Shown: piece after piece, positions 29,484-38,290 of the stretch
Layout of the letters: each line of letters starts with the position of its first letter
Numbering within the stretch: the first letter of the stretch is position 1
IMG/VR virus record: IMGVR_UViG_3300005537_000037
Span: 1 to 42,095 of that record
Origin: a virus
Strand: one strand, 5' to 3'
Length of the DNA stretch: 42,095 nucleotides
Translations under genes and position numbers: made by a program
Notes under the pieces: model-generated
Databases searched by the model: none
Seen by the model: only the letters and a program-made list of their open reading frames with translations
Told to the model about the DNA's origin: nothing

Positions 29484-30257
29484 TTACTCCCGCATACCCG
29501 TCAAGAAATTAAAGTCCGGTCTCCCACCCTTGCGACTGTTCGGGCTTCCATCATCCGTGTCAATTCGCGGCGGCTTGTCGTTGTTACCTTCAATAATCCG
29601 CATGGCCTCTCTGTGCATCTCTTTCAGGTCTGCGGAGAAAGGCCGGTTGAATACGGGCGAGAGTTTCCGCGCGAGACTCAGCACCGTCGCATCCCAATAC
29701 CCCGGAGGCAGTTGCAGTGTGACGTTCGGAGAAATAGGCTGTGCGATGGAGTTCCACATCTCAAGCCGCACTGGATTTGCCACGTTGCAGATTGGCCAGA
29801 AGTTGAGATTCCCGAGCGGAGTGGAAGGGTCGTAGTAGAGATGCGTAACAATGGAAGAAACCAACGACTTTGTGGGGTTGGAGTTCCACCACGCTTCGTC
29901 CTTGATGCGGATTTGCGGCGAGTCGATTGGATTGGAACTTCCAGAGTTAAGGATAAAGTTTGCGCCGACGATCTTCACGGGCCGGAGCGGGATGTTGAAA
30001 TCGCCATTCGGCCCGATGGTGTGTGGTGCGTGGTTCGGAATTAGGTTGAACAGCAAAAACGAAATGGAGTAAATCAGCTCCCGCCGCGCATTCACTTGGT
30101 CAATCCAGCGTTGCAGCCTTGGCATGCCGACGCTGAGGTCGCCCGCCGAAACCTTCTCGCCTTCGGCAATGACGCCGATTTCTTCTAAGGCTCCCTGAAC
30201 AATGTCAGAGGCCAGCGCTGCTACCGCGTTATTTGTGTTCGTGAATGCGACGGTCAC
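29484..30257 (-). CDS. gp4-like tail accessory protein (257 aa)
   Basis: GTG 30257 overlaps the previous stop. Helical N-terminus (ASDIVQGALEEIGVIAEGEK), then SVGMPRLQRWIDQVNARREL, then IGPNGDFNIPLRPVKIVGAN, RLEMWNSIAQPI and LPPGYWDATVLSLARKLSP. This is the usual layout of the P22 gp4-type DNA-stabilisation protein, which binds below the portal. The expected neighbours (coat upstream, gp10 downstream) are present. Confidence 0.85.
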   Translation of the reverse strand: MTVAFTNTNNAVAALASDIVQGALEEIGVIAEGEKVSAGDLSVGMPRLQRWIDQVNARRELIYSISFLLFNLIPNHAPHTIGPNGDFNIPLRPVKIVGANFILNSGSSNPIDSPQIRIKDEAWWNSNPTKSLVSSIVTHLYYDPSTPLGNLNFWPICNVANPVRLEMWNSIAQPISPNVTLQLPPGYWDATVLSLARKLSPVFNRPFSADLKEMHREAMRIIEGNNDKPPRIDTDDGSPNSRKGGRPDFNFLTGMRE

Positions 30258-30649
30258 TTGGCGGCTTTAGCTTTGGCCTTTGGCCCATAGAGGCCGGGAG
30301 ACTTCGGAACCGCTTTCGGGATGTAGGGCTCTTTCACCCAGCCCTCTTCCATCGCGGCTTTGAGTTCGGCTTCATCCTTGACGATCTTCGTCAGATGCTC
30401 TGCCGGCAACACTTCTGTCCCGACGAGTTCGAACTTGTCATTGCGATGCTCGATTTCCTGAAATGGCTCGTTGGGATGCATGTAGACGACGCGCGGGAAG
30501 TCCATGTGCGGAATCTGTCGCACTGGCAAGCCCTGCCCGACAGTGCCCTGCCAGTTTTCAGGCAACGGGTCAGGAACTAGCTCTTGGGGACGCCCCACAA
30601 TCGTCTGCATTTGCTTCTTTAGCGCTTCTTCGTGAATTGCAAAACCCAT
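30254..30649 (-). CDS. Conserved phage head/neck protein (131 aa)
   Basis: Segments PRVVYMHPNEPFQEIEHRN, HLTKIVKDEAELKAAMEEGW and VKEPYIP are familiar from proteins encoded near coat genes of podo- and siphoviruses. The C-terminus is Lys/Ala-rich. ATG 30649 has GGAGG at short spacing. Molecular role unknown; possibly head completion. Confidence 0.7.
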   Translation of the reverse strand: MGFAIHEEALKKQMQTIVGRPQELVPDPLPENWQGTVGQGLPVRQIPHMDFPRVVYMHPNEPFQEIEHRNDKFELVGTEVLPAEHLTKIVKDEAELKAAMEEGWVKEPYIPKAVPKSPGLYGPKAKAKAAK

Positions 30650-30706
30650 TACGCCTCCAAACTAAGATGTGCGGGCGCAGCCGAAGCCACGCCCGCAGTT
30701 GAATTG

Positions 30707-31756
30707 TTAGAAAATCCCGAAATACGGGCCGACCGCTGTGGTGAACGTGGTCGGGACGGTGATGGTCGCGGGAACAGTGCCGAAAGTTCCGGCAATCGAC
30801 TTGGTGAGGTACTGGTCTTGCGTCTGTGTTACCAGCATCCTCACCGTCGCCGTGGTGCCGTTGGACTGCGTGCAAGCGAAATACTGCGCAGGCCCAACAG
30901 CGTAGTACGGCGTGGTGAAGGAGATTTGCTGATAGTTCGATGCAGTTGCGGCCAGCACTCCAGCGGTAGCTGAGTTAGCCAGAAGGGTGCCGCCGCTGTC
31001 ATAGAGAGCCACAAGGTGGTTGTCCGTACCGACTACGGTGCCGTTCAGGACCGCAAGCCCGGTAATCAGCTTCGAGTAAGGAAGCTGAATCTCCGTGCAA
31101 AATAGCGTTCCTGCAACTGGCGCTGTGCCCGTGCCGTTAATCGACGTATAAATTACGGCACCGGGTTGAGGCGCATACAGCACCTTGGAATGGTTGCGTG
31201 TAGTCTGCGCCGCATCGCCATTGATCCACTGACCGCCAAGGCAATCGGAAATCGTTCCCGAACTGAATTGGATGCGAGGCAAAAAGAGTTCATTTGTCCG
31301 CGTGCAACTCCCTTGGGGAAACGATGGTCCTTGCGGCCCGGAGTCAGCGCCGCCGCCAGACCATACCCCGATAGCACTGGCCGGAACCACGAGCACCAGA
31401 GCGCCCGAAGCATGAGAAACCGTGGCGGTCCCGCCCATACCGCGAATCACGGTAATGGTGGTTCCAGAAACGGCCTTCACTTGCATAAGTTCACGGTCAA
31501 TGTAGAGGTACGACTGCGCGTCAGAAGTGGCGATTAGCCCAGAGGTAAAGCTGGTATTCGGTGCCGGGGCGCTGATGCCCGTAGCCGAGGCAACAGTGAG
31601 AATGCTCATGTTGCCAGTGGGCGTAGCGCCGTTCACCGAACCCATGCCCTGGAGAGCCGACGAGAGTGTGGTATTGACGAGCATGTTCTGTGCGCCAGCA
31701 AACGACGCACAGAACAGAAGGACTGCAAAAAGCAGTGTTAGTTTTTTGATGTTCAC
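30707..31756 (-). CDS. Exported β-rich protein after the coat gene (349 aa)
   Basis: GTG 31756 starts two bases after the coat stop, with GGAG upstream. The N-terminus is a Sec signal (LLFAVLLFCASFAGA, then Q). The N-terminal domain (TGLIATSDAQSYL-type strand, YIDRELMQVKAVSGTTITVI, RGMGGTATVSHASGAL) resembles a phage surface domain seen in tail or decoration proteins. The C-terminal sandwich (AVLNGTVVGTDNHLVALYDS, YAVGPAQYFAC) may bind sugar. Its position suggests a head-decoration or fibre protein. Confidence 0.75.
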   Translation of the reverse strand: MNIKKLTLLFAVLLFCASFAGAQNMLVNTTLSSALQGMGSVNGATPTGNMSILTVASATGISAPAPNTSFTSGLIATSDAQSYLYIDRELMQVKAVSGTTITVIRGMGGTATVSHASGALVLVVPASAIGVWSGGGADSGPQGPSFPQGSCTRTNELFLPRIQFSSGTISDCLGGQWINGDAAQTTRNHSKVLYAPQPGAVIYTSINGTGTAPVAGTLFCTEIQLPYSKLITGLAVLNGTVVGTDNHLVALYDSGGTLLANSATAGVLAATASNYQQISFTTPYYAVGPAQYFACTQSNGTTATVRMLVTQTQDQYLTKSIAGTFGTVPATITVPTTFTTAVGPYFGIF

Positions 31757-31758
31757 GA

Positions 31759-33000
31759 TTACGCTCCCGCCACTGCAACGGCCCCTGCATCGGACCAGCC
31801 ATTGCCGAATCCGTAGCAGATGTCGAAGCGGTTGGTGATTTTGCGATTGAACTGGTCGTAAGCCACGACCAAGGACAGGCTCGCGCCGGTCTCCGGGTCC
31901 ACAGCTTCTTCCGCATGCTCGACCGCATCCGGGTTTTCAAATCGCCCGAATGCTTTCAAGAATGCATATTTGCTGAGACCCAGGCCGACTGTTCCGCTCA
32001 CACCTGAAGGGCTGGCAGTTCCCGGCCAAGCCGTCAGTGCCGCGGCGTTCGCCGGGAGAGCATCAACGTTCTGATACTGGCTGCCAGGGCCGAAGATTGC
32101 CGGACTGATTGGCAGCGTGTCATTACCGCCCGTGAAGGTGAACGTCGCGCCGCCCGTATAGACGAACTGCTTCAGTCCGAGCGGGGTCTTGGTGCGCGTG
32201 CGGGGGTTGACCGCATTCACGGAAGCGATGGTGAACTTATCGCCAGGTTGAATCGTGTCGTTAAGCGTGCCCGTGACAATCAGCGAAGAGCCTGATTGTC
32301 CTGCACCCGTCACCGTCACGCCGTGAGTCGGGAATGTTCCGATGGTGTGCGAGAAGAGGGAATTGCTGCGGAACCATTTCCAGCCCGCCGCTGTCCCTAA
32401 CACGCCGACACGAAACATATCGCTGATAGCCTTTTGCGGATTGAACTGCGTGACGTTGTTCTTCACGTATTGCCGCATCAGACCGGAACTGATGATGAGG
32501 TGGCGATCTCCGTCCGCTGGGCAAGCCAAGTTGAAAAGCACCTGGTCGGCGGCCAGCGCGAAGTCGATGGTTGTGGAATCTGTTCCCAGAGTTCCCACAA
32601 CGTTATTGGTCCAGAGTCGTGCCCAGTTCGCCGCGTCGGAATCAACTTGCTGGGCAAGCTGCAAACCGGCAGGGCGGAAATAGGCTTCGTCCAGTTCTTT
32701 TTCGCTGCGCTCCATCTTGACGAGCTTCTCGTAGGAGTCGTAGCCGAAATGGACGTTTTTGATCTGGTCGAGGTTGATGGTCGTGACCCGGCGCTGGATA
32801 CCCTGTTCCTGGTAGGCCAAGCCGGTAGTGACGAGCCATTCTTGCGGGAGTTTAATCTGGGCTTGGGAGCCGACCGGAAACTTCTTTTTGAACTCGTCTT
32901 CCCAATCCGAATTAAACATCGCCGCAACCTCAAGCGAGTTTTTCAAAAACCAAAGGATTTTCATAGAAACCCAATTGGTTACTGCAAAATTGTTAGCCAA
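31759..33000 (-). CDS. Major capsid protein, P22 gp5-like (413 aa)
   Basis: TTG 33000 has AGGAGG ten bases upstream. N-arm and E-loop: ILWFLKNSLEVAAMFNSDWE, VGSQAQIKLPQEWLV. Spine helix: VKMERSEKELDEAYFRPAGL. The I-domain-like insertion lies around residues 225-300 (TLNDTIQPGDKFTIASVNAV). The C-terminal β-hinge has FDICYGFGN. It lies after the scaffold gene. Pattern and position fit the P22 coat superfamily. Confidence 0.9.
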   Translation of the reverse strand: MANNFAVTNWVSMKILWFLKNSLEVAAMFNSDWEDEFKKKFPVGSQAQIKLPQEWLVTTGLAYQEQGIQRRVTTINLDQIKNVHFGYDSYEKLVKMERSEKELDEAYFRPAGLQLAQQVDSDAANWARLWTNNVVGTLGTDSTTIDFALAADQVLFNLACPADGDRHLIISSGLMRQYVKNNVTQFNPQKAISDMFRVGVLGTAAGWKWFRSNSLFSHTIGTFPTHGVTVTGAGQSGSSLIVTGTLNDTIQPGDKFTIASVNAVNPRTRTKTPLGLKQFVYTGGATFTFTGGNDTLPISPAIFGPGSQYQNVDALPANAAALTAWPGTASPSGVSGTVGLGLSKYAFLKAFGRFENPDAVEHAEEAVDPETGASLSLVVAYDQFNRKITNRFDICYGFGNGWSDAGAVAVAGA

Positions 33001-33043
33001 GGATCAGCGGCCTCCTGAGCCGCTATGCGTCGAAGGTTGAGGT

Positions 33044-33985
33044 TTAGGACGCACGAAAATACTTCCGCTGCTGTTCGGCTTCAAAATCGCTGAATTTGCC
33101 GTCACGCGCAGCGGCAGTTGCGGCGTCCTCGGTTGCAGCTCCACGCCCGCCAACTTCTGACGGCGGTTTGGGAGCACGCGGTTTCGGTTCAGGAGCTTTT
33201 TCCTCGGGCTTGACCTCTGGCGGGTTCGAGAGAGCTTTCGTAATGTCCAGTTCCATGTCGCGCAACACACGTAATGCTTTGCCGGGATTGGTTTTCGCCG
33301 TTTCCAGCAAATTGCTGAGTGTGGTTGGGTCTGCGAGCGTGTAAAGAAGGTCGCCCAGCACTTCCGAATCGTTGACGAAGGACTGCACGAAAAGCGGTGC
33401 TTTCCCTACGATCTCGGATGTGGCTGTCTTGATCTTCTCGGCTGCGTCGGGATGCTTGGCAGTCGCCTGCTTCAGCATCTCGGACATGGACTTCTGGGCT
33501 TCCGTCTGAGCTTGTTCCTGGCGGACACGCGCTACAGCTAGAGAATCGCGGTGTGCTTCGTACTCATCCATCGCCTTGTCGAAGTCCTCTTGCGTTCCGG
33601 TCCAGGTGAATGGGTTCGGGCGCTTGGGAGGTTCTTTCGGCTTGGATTCAACCTTGGGAGCGGTTGCTGGTGCGGCTTTCGCTTCACGCAACTGCCTTTC
33701 AAGATCGTTCGCGCGATCTTCGGCTGCCTTGCGTTCCGCCGTTAGTTGAGAAATTCTCTCTTCCGCGTTCGGCTTGGCCTTTGGTTTCGTCTCCTGCTTT
33801 GCGGCTCCCGGTTCCGCGTGTTTTTCCTCGGGTTTCGCCACTTTCGGCGGGTCAGAGGCTGCCGGTTCCTCTTTCTTCGGCGGTTCGGGCTTTTTGATAA
33901 CAATGGGTCGCCCGGTTTCGTCCCAATTGTCTGCGATTGCTGCCGCGGCTGACGGTTCCGCGACTGTTTTTTCGTCTACTGGCAT
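33044..33985 (-). CDS. Scaffolding protein, gp8-like (313 aa)
   Basis: Highly charged, Ala/Lys/Pro-rich. It has a long coiled coil (ISQLTAERKAAEDRANDLER) after a disordered start and a Pro/Lys-rich C-terminal half, ending in a short basic helix (QQRKYFRAS) as in P22 gp8. ATG 33985 follows AGGAG. It lies between portal and coat genes, the normal scaffold position. Confidence 0.85.
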   Translation of the reverse strand: MPVDEKTVAEPSAAAAIADNWDETGRPIVIKKPEPPKKEEPAASDPPKVAKPEEKHAEPGAAKQETKPKAKPNAEERISQLTAERKAAEDRANDLERQLREAKAAPATAPKVESKPKEPPKRPNPFTWTGTQEDFDKAMDEYEAHRDSLAVARVRQEQAQTEAQKSMSEMLKQATAKHPDAAEKIKTATSEIVGKAPLFVQSFVNDSEVLGDLLYTLADPTTLSNLLETAKTNPGKALRVLRDMELDITKALSNPPEVKPEEKAPEPKPRAPKPPSEVGGRGAATEDAATAAARDGKFSDFEAEQQRKYFRAS

Positions 33986-33997
33986 AGCGTTTCGCTC

Positions 33998-34204
33998 CTA
34001 AACTTGCGCTCCATCTGGGGCAATACAAAGAACTTCCACTCGTCCGCGTATTTCTCCCGAGTGCGCATCCCATTGCAAAGGGATAGTCCTATAGGCCACT
34101 GGTTCGTGGCCCTGCTGTCTGGCGAAGGCAGCTAATTCCATTTTCAATTTGTTTGGGTTCATGTTTTCCAGTAGAACTGTTGACCACGATTGATTTATTT
34201 TCAC
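33998..34204 (-). CDS. Hypothetical small protein after the portal gene (68 aa)
   Basis: ATG 34204 overlaps the portal stop as ATGA. The product (NPNKLKMELAAFARQQGHEP, VAYRTIPLQWD) is likely cytosolic and α/β. No family recognised. Retained between portal and scaffold genes. Confidence 0.6.
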   Translation of the reverse strand: MKINQSWSTVLLENMNPNKLKMELAAFARQQGHEPVAYRTIPLQWDAHSGEIRGRVEVLCIAPDGAQV

Positions 34205-36309
34205 TGTCCCCCTCCTGCCGCTTCCGGCTCCGCCGTTTGCGCGGCCATTGCTGATTGATGTGCTTGGTCAGAAGTCTGTGCCGCTGCTGCGGTTGCGGCA
34301 TTCTGTGCGGCCAACTCCTGTGCGTTCTTGTGCTCCTGCATCATCGAAGCAAATTCGTGCGCTTGGTCATGCCACTGCTTGAAAAGGTCATCAATCATCG
34401 CCACGCGTTCTGACATTTGCTGCGCTTTTGTGGTGATTTCCGCGACGGCGAGCTTGGTTTCGCGGTCCTTGTCCGCCTCGGCCATGCGAGCGCCGAACTC
34501 TTTGTCGGCCAAATTGCTCTTGGCCTGCATCTCCATAACCTTGCCGAGTTTCTCTAGGCGTAGCTGATTGAGTTCCGCCATTGCCTGCTGCAACTGGCCT
34601 TGGAGTTGCGCGATGGCTGCTTGCGCCTGTGGCGGAAGATTGTTTTGATCTGGCGGGGAGAGCAATTCCGCGATTTCATCGCCTAACGCCCCAAGGTTCC
34701 GCATCTTGGTAGCAAGCGCCAACAGTTTCATCGTGATCGGAGTGGGCAATCCCAACTTTGCGGAGAGTTCCCAAATTTGGTCTGCAAATTCAGACTGTTC
34801 TTCCCGCTCAGATTGCTTGCTTGGGCCGTCATTCACCGAAACATCGAACTGCCCGCGATGCGCGAAGAACACATCAGCCTCTGGTAGATGTTCTGAGCTT
34901 TCCGGTGGGGCAGTGCCTTTGTCAGCGACTTTAATGCGCACATCCTCGTCCTTTTTGTTGCGACCGAGAATCTGTTTTGGCAGCGAATCGAGTTCCGCTA
35001 GCTTCGTGATGAGTTCATTCAACTGGAGTGCGGTGTTGTGAAGCGCCCGCACGAAGTTGTCAGTAAAGTGAAACGCTCCGGTTGCGCCTGCGTCCGCGAT
35101 CTTTTCAAGTGCTACGCCTGATTTGTCATTGATTTTCTGCGCATCGGTCGGCAGCGGATTGCCCGAGATGGCCGCCTGGTGACTCCGGCGCCAACGCTCA
35201 TAAGCCATTTCGTAGGCTTGGATTTGCGGCTGGTACGGTAGCCTCTGAGGAAAAGGCGGCGGACCCCATGCCTCAGGCCAATCAACAGGGATGTTGAGGT
35301 CTACATAACCACGAGGGTCTTTGTGTAGGTTTTTGTTCTGCTCGGGGTCAAGCACTCCCTTCCAGTCCATCCACGGCGAGCGCGGAGCCATCGAAAACTC
35401 TTCCTGCTCCTGGCTAGCAATGAATGCCATCATTTGCTGCGCCACGCGGCCCCGGCGAATCATGGACATGATCCGGCGCTTCGATTGTCCGCCTTCTTTG
35501 ATGTAGATTTCTTCGCCTACCACGGGGATTATGGGTATCCAAGACCCTATCCAGTCGTTTTCTTCAAGAATCTCGATGCCGTTCACGATACACTGCTTCA
35601 CCTCGTAGCGCGTTTCCCCGTCATCGGCCTTGATTTCCTTGCGGCTCCAATACTCCGCTACGACCACGTTATCGCCTTGCAACCAATCAGGCGCGGTCTG
35701 GCGATCTTCCGAAGTGAAGCTCTGCTTTTTCGCTTTGGGATATTTGCGTTTGAACGTCGACTCGCGCATCCGGTCGAGCACAAAGCATATCGACATATCG
35801 GAAAAGTCCGCTTCCATCGCGTCTGGGTCCATGTACACCGTTGCCCAGTTCGGAATGCGGCGAAGCCGCGGCTCTTGCTCGCCATTTGGCCCTGTCACTT
35901 TCAGCGCCACGCGCCAAAAACCAAACCCACACTCCGTGGCAGATTCATGCCCGGTCGAATAGATGGACTGAGCCTTGGAAGCGTACTCAATGCCATAAAT
36001 GTAGGCTTGGCGGTGCTCGGCATCTTTGTCTGTGGCGTCTTGCGAGCGAGGGGAAACTTTGATGCTCCGCTTGTTCTGCCGCAGATTGTTGTTCGCCTGC
36101 TTGATGTACTGCGAGGTTTCGTCCGGCCAAATGCAGGGACGCCCCGAGCGGTCATCGGAGAACTCTTTCGGCGGTATCCCTGCCATGCAATCCATGTCTT
36201 TCGCGGACTCGTCGTAGTTCTCGCGCCAGTAGGAGCGGCAATAGGCGAAGTCCTCGCGGATCTGCCGGAGCTTCTTCTCTTCTGGTGTGCCGATTTCTTT
36301 ATCAGGCAT
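34201..36309 (-). CDS. Portal protein, P22 gp1-like (702 aa)
   Basis: Length and sequence match P22-type portals: FAYCRSYWRENYDESAKDMD, QANNNLRQNKRSIKVSPRSQ, RRIPNWATVYMDPDAMEADF, IIPVVGEEIYIKEGG, RRGRVAQQMMAFIASQEQEE, SGVALEKI. It ends in a long Gln/Ala-rich helical barrel region and coiled coil (QAAIAQLQGQLQQAMAELNQ). It forms the dodecameric DNA channel at one capsid vertex. It overlaps the upstream gene by 8 bases. Confidence 0.93.
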   Translation of the reverse strand: MPDKEIGTPEEKKLRQIREDFAYCRSYWRENYDESAKDMDCMAGIPPKEFSDDRSGRPCIWPDETSQYIKQANNNLRQNKRSIKVSPRSQDATDKDAEHRQAYIYGIEYASKAQSIYSTGHESATECGFGFWRVALKVTGPNGEQEPRLRRIPNWATVYMDPDAMEADFSDMSICFVLDRMRESTFKRKYPKAKKQSFTSEDRQTAPDWLQGDNVVVAEYWSRKEIKADDGETRYEVKQCIVNGIEILEENDWIGSWIPIIPVVGEEIYIKEGGQSKRRIMSMIRRGRVAQQMMAFIASQEQEEFSMAPRSPWMDWKGVLDPEQNKNLHKDPRGYVDLNIPVDWPEAWGPPPFPQRLPYQPQIQAYEMAYERWRRSHQAAISGNPLPTDAQKINDKSGVALEKIADAGATGAFHFTDNFVRALHNTALQLNELITKLAELDSLPKQILGRNKKDEDVRIKVADKGTAPPESSEHLPEADVFFAHRGQFDVSVNDGPSKQSEREEQSEFADQIWELSAKLGLPTPITMKLLALATKMRNLGALGDEIAELLSPPDQNNLPPQAQAAIAQLQGQLQQAMAELNQLRLEKLGKVMEMQAKSNLADKEFGARMAEADKDRETKLAVAEITTKAQQMSERVAMIDDLFKQWHDQAHEFASMMQEHKNAQELAAQNAATAAAAQTSDQAHQSAMAAQTAEPEAAGGGQ

Positions 36310-36565
36310 TGAAACTGCGTTTCACGACTTTGCGAATCGGACGAGAGTGTTTGTAGTTTGACGCGGAACCGGAATATTTCTTCATCTCAGCTTTCTGGCG
36401 TTGCTTGGCGTCGATTGCTGCTCGTTCTCCGCCCTTGGTGTGTTTCACTTCATGCTCTTTACCGCCCACGACAACGGCCTTCGCGGTAAATGGAATACCG
36501 TGCATGTGTCGATAGGCCATATTCTTACGGTAGGCTTGCTTGGATTTGAAATGCTCAACAGACAA
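36302..36565 (-). CDS. Basic hypothetical protein before the portal (87 aa)
   Basis: The start is taken at TTG 36565, overlapping the previous stop; an ATG further in is possible. The product is strongly basic (KQAYRKNMAYRHMHGIPFTA, RAAIDAKQRQKAEMKKYS, RKVVKRSFNA). It may bind DNA or RNA or act in packaging. No named family. Confidence 0.6.
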   Translation of the reverse strand: MSVEHFKSKQAYRKNMAYRHMHGIPFTAKAVVVGGKEHEVKHTKGGERAAIDAKQRQKAEMKKYSGSASNYKHSRPIRKVVKRSFNA

Positions 36566-36827
36566 AGGAAACCCCTGCGCCAGGAACGGCAAAGCGGACC
36601 TCTCCGACTGGAACGGCCGAGTCACAGAACCATTTCATTCCCTCACCTACTCCAAACAATTCCCGTTCTGTGCCAGACGAAGGACGAGCGGAACTGACAA
36701 CTGAAAGGCCTTTAATTTCAGAAAGAATTTCGGCGATATCTAGTGGATGCATGAGCACTTCTTTAGGTGACTGACCATAAAAGTCTTTATACTGCGCAGC
36801 GTGTTCATATACTTCTGAGAGTGTCAT
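36555..36827 (-). CDS. Hypothetical protein (90 aa)
   Basis: ATG 36827 lies behind ACGGGGAAA. MTLSEVYEHAAQYKDFYGQS and PKEVLMHPLDIAEILSEIKG suggest a small α/β domain like those in head-region genes. The end is β-rich. Function unknown. Confidence 0.65.
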   Translation of the reverse strand: MTLSEVYEHAAQYKDFYGQSPKEVLMHPLDIAEILSEIKGLSVVSSARPSSGTERELFGVGEGMKWFCDSAVPVGEVRFAVPGAGVSFVC

Positions 36828-36841
36828 TTTCCCCGTCCTGT

Positions 36842-37030
36842 TCAAGAAACTTGGGCATCGGGCCTCCGCCAACTCACCACAAGAACTCCGTTGGGCACCA
36901 AGCAGCAGCGCACTTGTCCGCCAGCGGCCTGCAACTGGGAAGCAAGGACTGCCAACCCTTCAAAGTTCACTGGTCTTGCCAGAGTTGCTGCATTCCATTG
37001 GCAATCAGAACTGATGAGCGTGCGCTTCAA
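36842..37030 (-). CDS. Hypothetical small protein (62 aa)
   Basis: TTG 37030 overlaps the previous stop (TTGA). The centre is LARPVNFEGLAVLASQLQAA, then GQVRCCLVPNGVLVVSW. No known family; accepted because of coupling and position in the late operon. Confidence 0.5.
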   Translation of the reverse strand: MKRTLISSDCQWNAATLARPVNFEGLAVLASQLQAAGGQVRCCLVPNGVLVVSWRRPDAQVS

Positions 37031-37596
37031 TTTACAAATCCTGATTTCTTGATGCAGTTCGGGCAGGTCCACTTCTCTGGCATCCTCATCCAACCGGCTT
37101 TTCTGGCGGCAATCAACGCACCCACCGGCGTATCGGCAGCGAAGCGCTTCTTCTTCCAGCACCGTTGACAATGAAGCGTGGCCACGGCATGAGTGGCGTC
37201 GGCTGCCGAGGCTTTGAGATATTTCTTTCCACCAACTTCGATAGGATGAGGACTCCGGCCTTCGACTCGCATGGCGCCTTTGCTGGTCAGCCGGTTTACG
37301 CGCTCCGTCATCATGGCTTCATAACTCAAAAGCGGCAGGGGTTTGAAACTGAGATAAGGCGTAATCGCTGCATACATTTCGCTGCGTACAGTCGGGTCGC
37401 ATTCGCTGAACAGGTCGCGCAAGAACTTGTGCCGGTCAATCCATTCGCCGTGACGGTTGGGAGTGGCTTGCCAGTTGTTCACAATAGAGGCGATTTGCTG
37501 AATCAGTTCCGGCGAGGCTGCACCGTTTTCTTCGAGCCCAGCCAGCCCCATCTTTAGGAGCTGCGTATCGAGTTGGCGTCTTTCGGTTGCGTCCAA
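37027..37596 (-). CDS. Zinc-ribbon hypothetical protein (189 aa)
   Basis: An N-terminal helical region (LDTQLLKMGLAGLEENGAAS, KFLRDLFSECDPTVRSEMYA) leads to a C-terminal zinc ribbon with CQRC and CPNC pairs about 43 residues apart. It has no obvious enzyme motif. It lies between the terminase and portal genes. Confidence 0.7.
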   Translation of the reverse strand: MDATERRQLDTQLLKMGLAGLEENGAASPELIQQIASIVNNWQATPNRHGEWIDRHKFLRDLFSECDPTVRSEMYAAITPYLSFKPLPLLSYEAMMTERVNRLTSKGAMRVEGRSPHPIEVGGKKYLKASAADATHAVATLHCQRCWKKKRFAADTPVGALIAARKAGWMRMPEKWTCPNCIKKSGFVN

Positions 37597-37598
37597 GA

Positions 37599-37913
37599 TT
37601 AATCCTCGTCTTCTTCCTTCTCGGGCTCTTGGCTTGGCTCACCATGCGTTTTGCCGATGACTTCATGCGGGATGCCAAGATGCTCGGCGATGTGCTGGAG
37701 GACGTGCCCCTTGGCCAGCTTTGGCTTGCCTTCTGGCTCGGCGAATACATGCGTTTCCGGCTCGTGGTACGCGCCTGTTCCACTCTCAAAATGGTGCTCT
37801 ACGACGTGACCGCCGTTCTCCGCTTCCTCGATGCGCAGCTGGTTGAGCACCGCCTTGCTCTTATTGCCCTTGCGTACCGCGGCGTTGTGGTCTAAGGCTT
37901 GTGCATATTCCAT
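37599..37913 (-). CDS. Hypothetical protein with acidic tail (104 aa)
   Basis: ATG 37913 is preferred, behind AGGAGG with seven bases spacing; it overlaps the TGA of the HiPIP-like gene. A central His/Glu-rich part (HVVEHHFESGTGAYHEPETH) leads to KLAKGHVLQHIAEHLGIPHE, then a strongly acidic tail. The His-rich part might bind metal. Function unknown. Confidence 0.65.
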   Translation of the reverse strand: MEYAQALDHNAAVRKGNKSKAVLNQLRIEEAENGGHVVEHHFESGTGAYHEPETHVFAEPEGKPKLAKGHVLQHIAEHLGIPHEVIGKTHGEPSQEPEKEEDED

Positions 37914-38089
37914 CAATATTCCTCCTGCTTTTTCTTTTCCTTAAATTTCCTGCACCAATCTTCGGGTCTCACTGGAGGCCGAACGATAGCGCACTGCCCG
38001 ACTTTGCCTCTCCAGTGAGTGCATTCCCCGCAGTGATCCTCACCCTTGGCTGGATGCTCGAAGCCAACAGACTTATGAGAGAACTTCAC
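37913..38089 (-). CDS. HiPIP-like iron-sulphur protein candidate (58 aa)
   Basis: GTG 38089 overlaps the upstream stop (GTGA) and its stop overlaps the next start. Cys20, Cys23, Cys33 and Cys46 sit in CGECTHW, then QCAIV and EDWCRKF. This fits the signature of high-potential iron-sulphur proteins, with the last Cys in a W-C-x-x-F. A zinc site is the alternative. Small HiPIP-like genes occur in other phages, often near head genes, with no proven role. Confidence 0.6.
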   Translation of the reverse strand: MKFSHKSVGFEHPAKGEDHCGECTHWRGKVGQCAIVRPPVRPEDWCRKFKEKKKQEEY

Positions 38090-38289
38090 TTGCCGAGCAC
38101 CCGATTCGCCTTCGCTCGAATCTTGGCCGCGCTCGAAGCGCTTAACTTCCCGCGCTTGACCATCTGAGTCGCCCGCGCTTTTGCGTTGGCGGCATGGCTA
38201 CGATCAGGCATCGGATATTTGCGCGAACCTGGCAAGCCGAATTCCTGAGAGGGTAGTGCGTTGCGGCGTGCGACTTTCAGCTTTGCCAT
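38086..38289 (-). CDS. DUF6582-like small basic protein (67 aa)
   Basis: Contains LPSQEFGLPGSRKYPMPDRS followed by HAANAKARA, a pattern seen in small phage proteins of the DUF6582 type near head genes, and a basic helical C-terminus. Starts one base after the terminase stop, and its stop overlaps the next GTG. Role unknown. Confidence 0.65.
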   Translation of the reverse strand: MAKLKVARRNALPSQEFGLPGSRKYPMPDRSHAANAKARATQMVKRGKLSASSAAKIRAKANRVLGK

Positions 38290-38290
38290 T

